Shown: in pieces, positions 1 to 7,400 of the stretch
Numbering within the stretch: the stretch's first letter is position 1
Layout of the letters: each line of letters opens with the position of its first letter
Virus record (IMG/VR): IMGVR_UViG_3300023116_000120
Span: 1-37,513 of that record
DNA length: 37,513 bases
Direction: 5' to 3' (one strand)
Source of the DNA: a virus
Translations under genes and position numbers: made by a program
The notes under the pieces: model-generated
What the model was told of the DNA's origin: nothing
What the model saw: the letters and a program-made list of their open reading frames with translations, nothing else
Database searches by the model: none

Positions 1-2
1 TT

Positions 3-239
3 GCCGGTGGCTTCGAACAAAAAAATAAAGAAACAGTCAGAAAGATTGTTGAGAACTTTTTCGAAGATGATCGTAATTATCTGGACTATGTTGATCTGGG
101 TTACAAAAGAGTCGGTCAAGATGTCAGATATGCTCTTAATGATGATAAGCTTAGAGCACTTGGTTGGAAGCCAAAAAAGAATTTTGATGAGGAAATTGCA
201 AAACTTGTAAAACATTACAAGAATAATTTCAGATGGTAG
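3..239 (+). CDS. NAD-dependent sugar dehydratase/epimerase, C-terminal end (dTDP-glucose 4,6-dehydratase-like), partial
   Basis: The window opens inside this gene; 78 codons remain in frame 3 before TAG at 237-239. The reading VGQDVRYALNDDKLRALGWKP, followed by an acidic/aromatic helix ending NNFRW, matches the C-terminal substrate-binding part of extended short-chain dehydrogenases of the RmlB/RfbB type, where a GHDxRYAxDxxKxxxELGWxP motif precedes the last helix. These enzymes oxidise and dehydrate nucleotide-activated hexoses in the cytoplasm. In a phage this could supply sugars for glycosylating virion proteins or DNA, or alter host polysaccharide. The Rossmann domain and the catalytic Tyr-x-x-x-Lys lie outside the window, so the exact activity (dehydratase, epimerase or decarboxylase) cannot be fixed. 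A different ATG/TTG reading of the same bases in frame 1 is a shadow. Confidence 0.72.
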   Translation, partial: AGGFEQKNKETVRKIVENFFEDDRNYLDYVDLGYKRVGQDVRYALNDDKLRALGWKPKKNFDEEIAKLVKHYKNNFRW

Positions 240-240
240 A

Positions 241-477
241 ATGACAGAATTTGAATTTACGGTTGAGAAAAATAAAGAATTGAGAAACTGGTTGGTAGAA
301 TTAGAGAAAAAATGCAAAGAGTTAATAAAGAAAATTGACAATGAAGGATTAGGCATCCATCATAATGTAAATTCAGACATTTTTGAAATGAGCACAAGAA
401 TCTATAAAATATCAGCAGTTTTGGGAATGATCAAAACATTCAATTTAGAATTAGACAAATTAGATGATAATGAGTAA
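241..477 (+). CDS. Small helical protein of unknown function
   Basis: I do not recognise this 78-residue protein. It begins two bases after the upstream stop, and its TAA shares its last base with the ATG of the next gene (TAATG). The sequence is rich in Glu, Lys, Leu and Ile, with heptad-like spacing over residues 8-35 (NKELRNWLVELEKKCKELIKK), so one or two amphipathic helices or a short coiled coil are likely. A central HHNVN stretch may be the turn between helices. There is no signal peptide or membrane segment. Tight coupling to its neighbours supports it being a real gene. It could be a small phage regulatory or accessory protein; nothing in the sequence says which. Confidence 0.7.
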   Translation: MTEFEFTVEKNKELRNWLVELEKKCKELIKKIDNEGLGIHHNVNSDIFEMSTRIYKISAVLGMIKTFNLELDKLDDNE

Positions 478-653
478 TGTACAAAAAAGGACAACTAGTT
501 CAAATCACGTTCTTATCCAGAGAATCGATTGGAGTTTATTTAGGATTTATAACGGTGAATGGAATTGTTCTTAACAGAGTCTACAATTTAAAAAGAAAGA
601 TGGTCACGTTCTATACATGTGACGAAATTAAACCAATAGGAAGTGAAAAATGA
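477..653 (+). CDS. Small SH3-like barrel protein, unknown function
   Basis: This 58-residue frame runs from the ATG at 477, overlapping the preceding TAA, to TGA at 651-653; the next ATG lies inside that stop (ATGA). It begins MYKKGQLVQITF and continues with YLGF, GIVLNRVYNL, MVTFYT and DEIKPI. That alternation of short strands ending in a 'DEIKPI' strand is what small SH3/KOW-like barrels look like in many phage genomes ('KGDLV...GIV...V....DEL..I'). The fold call rests on strand pattern only. Such proteins often bind nucleic acid or protein partners, but no partner is evident here. The two-sided start/stop overlap is the main support that this short frame is translated. Confidence 0.62.
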   Translation: MYKKGQLVQITFLSRESIGVYLGFITVNGIVLNRVYNLKRKMVTFYTCDEIKPIGSEK

Positions 654-847
654 ATTACACTCTATCAAGCCAAGCCATCGGCGCTCTAATGATGGCACTG
701 CAAAAGTCTCTCCTCGAGCAATCGGATATCGTGCCGGTTCTTCAAGGTTTTGAGATCCAAGTTGATGACACAAATCAACTTGTCGTAATGAATCCTCCGG
801 TTGTTAAGGTGCCGGAAGGCGAAACTATTGAGACATCTGTCCAGTAA
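650..847 (+). CDS. Small conserved-looking phage protein, unknown function
   Basis: This is a 65-residue protein starting with an ATGA overlap to the previous gene and ending in TAATG with the next. The N-terminal half (SSQAIGALMMALQKSLLEQS) is a hydrophobic/amphipathic helix. The second half alternates hydrophobic residues as in beta strands (VLQGFEIQVDDTNQLVVMNPP), with a Pro/Glu-rich end. It has no signal peptide, and the helix is too polar at its end to be a convincing membrane anchor. I do not recognise a family. Position in a chain of overlapping genes just before the late sigma factor suggests co-expression with it, nothing more. Confidence 0.65.
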   Translation: MNYTLSSQAIGALMMALQKSLLEQSDIVPVLQGFEIQVDDTNQLVVMNPPVVKVPEGETIETSVQ

Positions 848-1098
848 TGCCTCGTTATTATTATCATTGCGATGCCTGCGGAGGCGAATTTGAGGTCCGT
901 CATGGAATGTCCGAGACACAAGAAGAATGTCTTAAATGTTCTGTGGCTGGGCCTCTTGTTCGTATTCCACAACTTATTCAAAAGCCAGAACAACGAAAAG
1001 ATTCTTCAAATGCGAGATCAAGAGTTGTTGATGCAATTGAAGAGAATAGGCAATTATTAAAGAAAATGAAGAAGGTAAGAATAGATGACCCTAGTTAA
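847..1098 (+). CDS. FmdB-type zinc-ribbon protein
   Basis: The N-terminus MPRYYYHCDACGGEFEV is the hallmark of the FmdB/CxxC_CxxC_SSSS putative regulatory family (usually MPxYxYxCxxCGxxFE). Cys8, Cys11, Cys28 and Cys31 form two CxxC knuckles about 16 residues apart and would hold one zinc. After residue 40 the chain becomes helical and strongly charged, ending in a Lys/Arg/Glu-rich helix (ENRQLLKKMKKVRIDD). The first base pair of residues overlaps the previous stop (TAATG), and the end overlaps the next gene by 14 bases. Members occur widely in bacteria and phages; a transcriptional role has been proposed for the family but is not established. The location just upstream of a late sigma factor is compatible with one. 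Confidence 0.78.
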   Translation: MPRYYYHCDACGGEFEVRHGMSETQEECLKCSVAGPLVRIPQLIQKPEQRKDSSNARSRVVDAIEENRQLLKKMKKVRIDDPS

Positions 1099-1480
1099 TT
1101 GGCTTGTTATTGCTTTATTTTTATCGATTATAGGCAACTTTTTAGCTTTATGGTATATAAGTAAACTACTCGCTAAGGTTTTGTTTGTATCTCAAAATCT
1201 TACCGATTTAGTGGATCTTTTGGCCACTTATCGCAATCATTTGCAACGCTTGTTTCAACTTGAGATGTATTACGGAGATGAGACAATGCAATTTCTAATC
1301 AAACATACAAAATCATTGCTAGATGTACTGGAGGACTATAGCGATATTTATTTAATGACCGAGCCCATTGAGGTCGGTGAAGAGGATGAAGAGTCTTATG
1401 ACGACGAAGAAGAGACGAGGGCGTCGGCGCTCAACGAAGAGAATGTATTTTACGGAGGTACACGAGGCGGCAATAGTTGA
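1085..1480 (+). CDS. N-terminally membrane-anchored helical protein with acidic tail
   Basis: This 131-residue protein has one clear hydrophobic segment at residues 4-25 (LVIALFLSIIGNFLALWYI), followed by a long amphipathic helix (residues 28-95) and a very acidic tail (EVGEEDEESYDDEEE). The segment looks like a signal anchor rather than a cleaved signal, as no cleavage site follows it. AAGGTAAG upstream of the ATG at 1085 is a plausible ribosome site inside the preceding gene. The last 83 bases overlap the N-terminus of the sigma factor in another frame. I do not recognise a family. Single-anchor helical proteins in phages include spanins, superinfection exclusion factors and replication anchors; none is specifically supported. 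Confidence 0.68.
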   Translation: MTLVNWLVIALFLSIIGNFLALWYISKLLAKVLFVSQNLTDLVDLLATYRNHLQRLFQLEMYYGDETMQFLIKHTKSLLDVLEDYSDIYLMTEPIEVGEEDEESYDDEEETRASALNEENVFYGGTRGGNS

Positions 1481-2102
1481 ATATTGCTCCAGTAATTGTA
1501 ACGAAAGAAAATCAGAACTCTACGTTAGTTTTATTCAACCAACATTTAACGAGATGGTAGATAAGATTGTCTATTCATATCATTTTACCTCGCTTGCTAA
1601 TATCGATGATTTAAGAGCAGAATGCAAAGCGTGGCTTGTTACCATCTTAGATAAGTTTGATCCAAATAAAGGATCCAAAGCGTTCTCATACTTTAGTGTG
1701 GTGACCAAGAATTGGTTTATTCATAAAGTAAAGAAGCAAACTAAAAGATGTCAGCGAGAGATTGAATACGATCTCGTGGCAAAAGAAGTCTATGAGCAAG
1801 AAGTCCAGCCCGAGTCGAACTATCTTTCAAAGCGAGAGAAAGAAGACTTTTGGAGAAAACTGTGGGAAGAGATTGAAGCATGGGGTACGGATGACATGCG
1901 AGAGAACGAGAAGAAAGTCTACGAGGCTATAAAGATCGTTTTGTCATCCGCAGATGAAATTGACATTTTAAATAAAAAAGCAGTGTATCTCTACTTAAGA
2001 GAACTCACGGGATTGAATACAAAGCAGATTGTAACTCAGTTGAACAAGATGCGAGAAAAGTACAGAGACTTTAGAGTCGACTGGGACAACGGCAAAATTT
2101 AA
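1398..2102 (+). CDS. gp55: T4 gp55-like late-transcription sigma factor
   Basis: Residues 50-113 (from FNEMVDKIVYSY through NIDDLRAECKAWLVTILDKFDP to SYFSVVTKNWFIHKVKK) match the sigma region 2 core of gp55-type factors, the part that grips the core polymerase coiled coil and melts the -10 element. It would direct host RNA polymerase to phage late promoters. The protein is 234 residues against 185 for T4 gp55, with a Lys/Arg-rich N-terminus and an extra C-terminal part that includes a possible helix-turn-helix (about residues 196-222, LRELTGLNTKQIVTQLNKM). I chose the ATG at 1398 because GAAGAG lies 4 bases upstream. A longer frame from TTG at 1368 and an ATG at 1386 have no better ribosome site, and ATG 1443 would remove the basic N-terminus. 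The start overlaps the upstream gene by 83 bases. Confidence 0.8.
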   Translation: MTTKKRRGRRRSTKRMYFTEVHEAAIVEYCSSNCNERKSELYVSFIQPTFNEMVDKIVYSYHFTSLANIDDLRAECKAWLVTILDKFDPNKGSKAFSYFSVVTKNWFIHKVKKQTKRCQREIEYDLVAKEVYEQEVQPESNYLSKREKEDFWRKLWEEIEAWGTDDMRENEKKVYEAIKIVLSSADEIDILNKKAVYLYLRELTGLNTKQIVTQLNKMREKYRDFRVDWDNGKI

Positions 2103-2120
2103 AATAAAACTAATTAGGTT
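2103..2120 (+). promoter_or_regulatory. Short gap with AACTAATTA motif
   Basis: This 18-base gap between the sigma factor and the next gene holds AACTAATTA at 2108-2116, four bases before the ATG at 2121. The same nine bases recur in the two other widest early and middle intergenic gaps (12947-12955 and 33624-33632). It may be part of a late promoter or a translation signal; no experimental basis and no clear T4 TATAAATA box here. Confidence 0.28.
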
Positions 2121-2414
2121 ATGAGTAAAAAACTTGAAAAATGCATTGATGATGCGCTAAAAAACATTGAAGAAGATCGAAAAGTAACCAAAGAGCTTCT
2201 TAATGATGCAATCAAATATGTTGCTGTTGATGAGGCAAGGCATAGAGAAGTTGGCATTATTATGTCAAAATATGTTGAGACCCTTCAACGCTCTAACGAA
2301 CAATTGGTTAAAATAGCTGGCCTTATGTCTAAGAATGAAAAGGCTCAGGCTGGACTGACCGATGACGATAAAAAAGATTTATTTGATTTGATCTCCGGCA
2401 AAGACGATGAGTAA
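2121..2414 (+). CDS. Small charged helical protein, unknown function
   Basis: This 97-residue protein is almost entirely predicted helix by eye: alternating Lys/Glu/Asp with Leu/Ile/Val at heptad-like positions (CIDDALKNIEEDRKVTKELLNDAIKY and YVETLQRSNEQLVKIAGLMSK), and an acidic C-terminus ending ISGKDDE. There is no signal, no membrane segment and no catalytic motif. It starts after an 18-base gap and its end overlaps the spike gene by 8 bases, so it is translated together with the baseplate genes. It could be a chaperone or small structural factor for the baseplate. That is inferred from position only; I do not recognise the family. Confidence 0.7.
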   Translation: MSKKLEKCIDDALKNIEEDRKVTKELLNDAIKYVAVDEARHREVGIIMSKYVETLQRSNEQLVKIAGLMSKNEKAQAGLTDDDKKDLFDLISGKDDE

Positions 2415-3528
2415 TTATTTTGTAAAGTTTTTTGATGCAATTCAGGATAGAATCGCAAGGCACGAACTTGAAGAAGAGATCAAGTTAGAGAAGTTGTTCG
2501 GAAGAAATAAACTTGCTGGGAAAACAACATTTGAAGGTATTGTAATGAACGACCCAGCCGGATCATCCGCTGAGACGACTAATGGATCTACCGTTAATCG
2601 TTTTGTTGCAGTCAAGGTTTACATCAAAGATCTTGACGATCACATGTTTGACTTTGATCTTTTAAACAAAGTAACCGACGAGAATCAAAAAATAAACTTG
2701 CTGAATAATTTGATTGGTGGATGCTACACTGCATATCCCGATTCTGCTTTATATTCTTCCGAACCGGACCCCAAGTTCCAAGCAGGATGCACGGTTGAAC
2801 TAAAGTTTGCAGATCAGGGCCCGCAAACAGCAGACCATGGTAGAATGCGAGGCTTAAGATATACAAAGGTCACCAGATTATCTGACAGTAGGTATTCTAA
2901 TTTTGCAAAATACTTTACAGGGCAGGTTTCAGATTTGTTTGAAAACCAATCGATATCTCAAAATGGTGATTTTGAAGATAGAAGCACGAGCGCAATTACA
3001 GATTTGTCAGCACCAGCACAGACAATAATTAATGAATTTATATCAGAATTTAAAAAAAGACAATCAATCGATCTCGTTGCAACCAGTACTTTAAGAACAT
3101 ACGGAGCGCAGGTTAGAATTGAACATACAAACGTGCAGAAAAACGGCGGCCAAGATTGGTATAGAAAAACTTACGGAACCAACAAAACAAGAACTGAAAT
3201 GCTAGATAATTATGTAACATACCCAAACGATGTTCAAGGCAATATTGAAAGGAATGTACCTAAATTAAAATCTTCCGGTCTTGGAAGCGCACACCTTAAA
3301 GGATTGGGTATTGATTTTAGCACCAACAAACTAACCTATGATCAAGGAGTGGCGTTGGAAAATTTAGCCTTGGAATTTAAGAACGCTGGAAAATTCTCTA
3401 ACTTTGAGTGGGAACTGTTGAGCACAAAATATAGCAGCAACAGAGAAGCGAGAAAAACAAAAGGAACCACGTTTTCTGGTGAACATTTCCATATTTCAAT
3501 CAACGCTAAAGCAATAGGACAATACTAA
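2407..3528 (+). CDS. Baseplate spike/hub protein with C-terminal M15-type peptidase domain
   Basis: This 373-residue protein looks two-part. Residues about 40-160 are beta-rich (FEGIVMNDPAG, VNRFVAVKVYIKDLDDHMFDF, GCTVELKFAD), consistent with the OB-fold-type domain of gp5/VgrG-like tail proteins. The C-terminal part carries the layout of M15 (VanY/VanX, D-Ala-D-Ala-type) zinc peptidases: TSTLRTYG with Arg230, SAHLKGLGID with His296 and Asp303 (SxHxxGxxxD), and GEHFH with Glu359 and His362 (ExxH). His296, Asp303 and His362 would bind zinc, with Glu359 as base. It would cut peptide cross-links of peptidoglycan during tail penetration, the job done by the lysozyme domain of T4 gp5. Its last base is shared with the next ATG (TAATG). 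Fold of the N-terminal half is inferred; the zinc motif is directly visible. Confidence 0.72.
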   Translation: MSNYFVKFFDAIQDRIARHELEEEIKLEKLFGRNKLAGKTTFEGIVMNDPAGSSAETTNGSTVNRFVAVKVYIKDLDDHMFDFDLLNKVTDENQKINLLNNLIGGCYTAYPDSALYSSEPDPKFQAGCTVELKFADQGPQTADHGRMRGLRYTKVTRLSDSRYSNFAKYFTGQVSDLFENQSISQNGDFEDRSTSAITDLSAPAQTIINEFISEFKKRQSIDLVATSTLRTYGAQVRIEHTNVQKNGGQDWYRKTYGTNKTRTEMLDNYVTYPNDVQGNIERNVPKLKSSGLGSAHLKGLGIDFSTNKLTYDQGVALENLALEFKNAGKFSNFEWELLSTKYSSNREARKTKGTTFSGEHFHISINAKAIGQY

Positions 3529-4484
3529 TGTCAGGAGATCTTAAATCACAAAAGAAACCAATTGATGTTCAATGCCTTTCCTTTACGGACCAAGGTATTA
3601 AAGAAATAATCAGTTCGGGAGAGTTTACTGGACCATTTCACACACCACTTGCCGAGTGTATTCCGATTTATGAATCGGCTCCATGTGAAACAGTAATTGC
3701 CGGAGATAATAATGCCTTTGTTATTCTCGGCCGAGACAGACCATATTCTCTAGGATCTGGTAAAGGTGCCGGCGGCGGTAAGTGCGGAAGAATCCATATG
3801 ATTGCAGGTCTTGCCGCCGCATACGAGAATGCATCTGACGGCCTTGAGACAGGACCGAATCTAATCACAGATGCAGCAACACTTTACATTACGCAAAGAG
3901 GAAACATTGACGCATACTTTGGGTTGCCACCGGGTAAGAATAGAAGCGCCGATGATCGTTCTGCAATTGCTTTGAAAGCAGATCATACAAGAATCATTGC
4001 AAGAGAATCGGTTAAAATTTATGCTGGGCCAACGAAAACAAGTTCAATCAAAAAAGAAACCAACTCTGCCACAGGCGAACTTGATATGCGAGGCCGTATT
4101 GACCTCATCGCAGGAGACGAAGAAAATTTACAACCAGCGGTACTTGGAGATAATCTAGCAGAGTTTCTTTCTGATTTGACCACACTTGTACAAGAGATAT
4201 GTACAGCAGTCGAGGATCTTAACAAAAGAACAAACAAAATCAACAACGCTCTTGCAATTCATACGCACACTATCGTACCACTGGCGCCAATAACAAACAT
4301 GCCAAACTTTGTTTTACAAGCCGCCCATAAGTTTGATATTCTCAAAGGCAAAAAAGCAAAATGGAATAATACTTGGACCAATCTAAATCTTACGTTGGCC
4401 GAATTCAATGCATTTGATTTTGACGACTTATTGCCAATTAAAGGCAGAAACAATTTCCTTTCGGATAATATTTACATAACATGA
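3528..4484 (+). CDS. Baseplate central-spike-like structural protein
   Basis: This is a 318-residue protein. Residues about 60-110 contain NNAFVILGRDRPYSLGSG followed by a Gly-rich loop and GRIHMIAGLAAAY, a motif I associate with baseplate proteins of large marine myoviruses. Short repeated strands (SAIALKADHTRIIARESVKIYAG) resemble the intertwined beta-prism of gp5/VgrG spikes. A helix at about residues 205-245 (LAEFLSDLTTLVQEICTAVEDL) and an IHTHTIV motif (residues about 244-250) follow; closely placed His residues bind metal in several phage spike and fibre tips. There is no enzymatic motif. It sits between the peptidase-bearing protein and the giant protein with one-base and four-base overlaps, so it is probably part of the same hub/spike complex. 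Confidence 0.62.
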   Translation: MSGDLKSQKKPIDVQCLSFTDQGIKEIISSGEFTGPFHTPLAECIPIYESAPCETVIAGDNNAFVILGRDRPYSLGSGKGAGGGKCGRIHMIAGLAAAYENASDGLETGPNLITDAATLYITQRGNIDAYFGLPPGKNRSADDRSAIALKADHTRIIARESVKIYAGPTKTSSIKKETNSATGELDMRGRIDLIAGDEENLQPAVLGDNLAEFLSDLTTLVQEICTAVEDLNKRTNKINNALAIHTHTIVPLAPITNMPNFVLQAAHKFDILKGKKAKWNNTWTNLNLTLAEFNAFDFDDLLPIKGRNNFLSDNIYIT

Positions 4485-7400
4485 CAACACTTAATGAATC
4501 AAAGTTTTTAAACAAACAAAAAGATGTTTGTGAGGATACCGTTGCGGAGAGACCGCCTCCGAAGATATGCCCTACTTGCATACCGAATCCCGATGCTATT
4601 GTTCCTACTTGGTATGAAGCCGAAGAGCCATTCCTTGATGAACAACGATGCGAGTATGTTGTCAGAGTTAATGTAAATGACAATGGCGATAGTTACGATG
4701 TATCTCAAATGAGAGAATCGGGCAAATCTCTTCGTGAGGTTTTAAATTCCTACAAGATTGCAGGAATCTATCAATTATTGCGATTTTTTGAAAAAGAAAT
4801 ATCAAACCAAGTAATCTTCGCCTTTGCTGATGATCCTCAAAAACTTAAGAGATTATTGAGAAGAAATAGAGCAAAAACAGAAGATTTGGTTGAGAAGGTG
4901 ACCCAAAGTGTCACTGACGGTGTTTTCGATATTTACTCATTGAGCGAAGGACTTATTGAAGCATATGGGCTAAATGCTGAAGGATTCAATCCCGAGGCGC
5001 TTGAACTCTATGCTCGTGCTGATGACTATTGGGTTTCTTTGTACCAAACACCAAAAGGCGGAGAGCCAATCTGGGTAAAGGTTGTAATTCCGGCGTTTAT
5101 TTTCGATAGAGTTCCGGAAGGTCTTGCTGGAGATGAAGAAGATGAATCTGACACATCTGGTGAAAGAGAAGTTATCATTGACGGCACTAAGTTCAAAGGT
5201 AAGATACGAAGATTAAAGCACGTTCTCGGAGTTTACAGTAAATACCAAGCATATTGGTGGCAATCCGAGAAAGGCAAACTGGCTTTTCAGAATGACCCAG
5301 TTAAGGGGTCATATAAGAACTCGTTCTATTGTAAAATCTATATCGATAAAATTAATGATATTGCTGACGAAATTGAGTCACTAATTGAATCGCAAACTGA
5401 TTTCAAATTGAGAAATCGTAGAACTCGCCGTGCTGTTGACAAAATCAAAATAACATTTAAGCAGAGAGGCAATAACCCTTATTATATAAAGAAACTCGAA
5501 GTCATGGGATTTAGTTGTCCCGAGTACGAAAGGATAAGTTTAAAATCTCTCAAGTCGGATGCAAGAAAATATAAAGCACCGTTTAATAACGAAACTGCGC
5601 TGGGATATATAGCCAATCTAAATCCTATCGACAGTGATCTTAATGCAAGAGAGACGCCTCCATGGCTTGACTTCTTAGTTAAATACACATATCCAAAACT
5701 AACTCTTGACTATGGAAATGCTTCACCAGAAACAAGCGTGACCGATGGCACCACTTCTATACTTGGCTGTATTGTTGATAATAACGGCGGGACAGAAGGT
5801 CTTCGTGACTTCTTCTTCGATCAGGTTATTTCAACCTTTGAGGCAATTGAATATAAATGGAACCAGAATGCATGCAAGGTTTTAGCAGGCGCCGCCAGCG
5901 CAGCAAGGGCTGCTGGTGATGCAGCGAGATCTGGTTTATCAGACGAACAAGCAGAATTTCAGCAAGATCAGATTCTTGGAGAACTTCAGGATGATCTAAA
6001 CGACACAAGTTCAGGATCAGGGAATATGTTCTTGGAGGCACGTCTTGAAAGAGCAGTAGACGATATGCAAGAAACTTTTGCTGAGATCGAAGAAGAACTA
6101 GCCGTATTTGAAAAAGAACTTGAGTTACAAGAACAGATAGATGCTCTCTTAGTACAGAGAGAAGAAGCAGAAAAAGAACTTAAAATAATAGTCGCAGTAT
6201 GGGATTCGATTATAATTGGTAGAAATTACAGAATCGAAGAATTAGCGGGACCAACACTTGATGAAATGGAAGCAGCCGCTGCGGCTTCAGAGCAAGCAGC
6301 CCAAGAAGCCGAAGATGAAGCCCGCCGCCAAGAGCAAGAAGCCGAAGTTCTTGTCTTGATGAATCAGATTTATGGCGCACCAATACCAATAAAGCCATCT
6401 TCTGAAATTGTAGACCAAAGTTGGGAAAATACTGATAATTCACAATTATTAGACATAGGGCAACCAGCCGCACCCAATCTTCGAGAAACGGCCCTTCTCC
6501 AGAGCGCTTTTGATAAATATCCGGATGCAAAATTAACTTTAAAAGCATTTTATGCAGATTTAATTCGTAGAAATGGAAACGACATAGCGCAGGGTATTTT
6601 TACAGAAGAAGAAGTTAAAAAAGCAAAAGAATTGTCAAAACAAATCTCTTCGAATCCCGATAAAGTAGATAAACTTAATAAAGAACTTCAAGAACTTCAA
6701 GAAAGCACTGCAAAATCTCGAGCAAAGGCACAAAAGAAAGCCGAGAACCAAAAAGAAAAGAAAGCAAGACAAAACGCAAAAACAAAAAGAAAGAAAACAA
6801 AGGAAGTCAACAAAGAAGCAGATGGCATCCTATCCGGAAGAAAAGCGCGAAAGAAAAACCGGGAACAAAGACAAGACGATCGCAGATTTTATAGAGCAGA
6901 TGCTAGAGCATCCAGAACAGAGCGTCGTCAATCTCGAGGTGCAGAAAGGGGCGAGAACCCTTTCATTGCAGCCGGAAGAGAAGCAGCAATTGCTGGTTTT
7001 GACTTTGAAAACTCACTTGTCTCTTTGTTTTTAACAGAAGAAGAAATGGCAAACTATGGCTTGTCTGGTTTTAATTTATCAAGAATTGCAGGTAAAGTCC
7101 CAAGTAGAAGTGAACGACGAGCCAATAGAAAGAAAAAACGAGGCCAGGGCGCTGCTCAACGATTAAAAAACTTTTTTGACAACTTTGGTATTTGTGGTTT
7201 TAATAAATTGATCGAAAAAGCAATCAAGTGTCTATTGTCAGGAATGGATTTAAGAACCGCTCTTAATCAAATCGTTCGTGCCGCAATATCAAATATGTCC
7301 CCTGCCGCAATGGAAAAACTTCTTGTTGGTCTTGACCCAAGAAAACAAGCCGAGATTCGAGAATATGTCGCTCAACAATTTCAAGATATGCCTGCTCCAT

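Noticed and set aside
1-210. Frame-1 reading of the first 210 bases as a small gene
   Set aside because: Frame 3 over the same bases gives the conserved end of a sugar dehydratase; the frame-1 product is low-quality and starts with TTG at the window edge.
1368-1397. Extended N-terminus of the sigma factor from TTG 1368
   Set aside because: Rare start codon with no ribosome site; the ATG at 1398 has GAAGAG four bases upstream and keeps the basic segment.
6822-7034. A + strand frame of 70 residues inside the giant gene
   Set aside because: Out-of-frame reading of the basic stretch, no ribosome site, and the host frame is uninterrupted.
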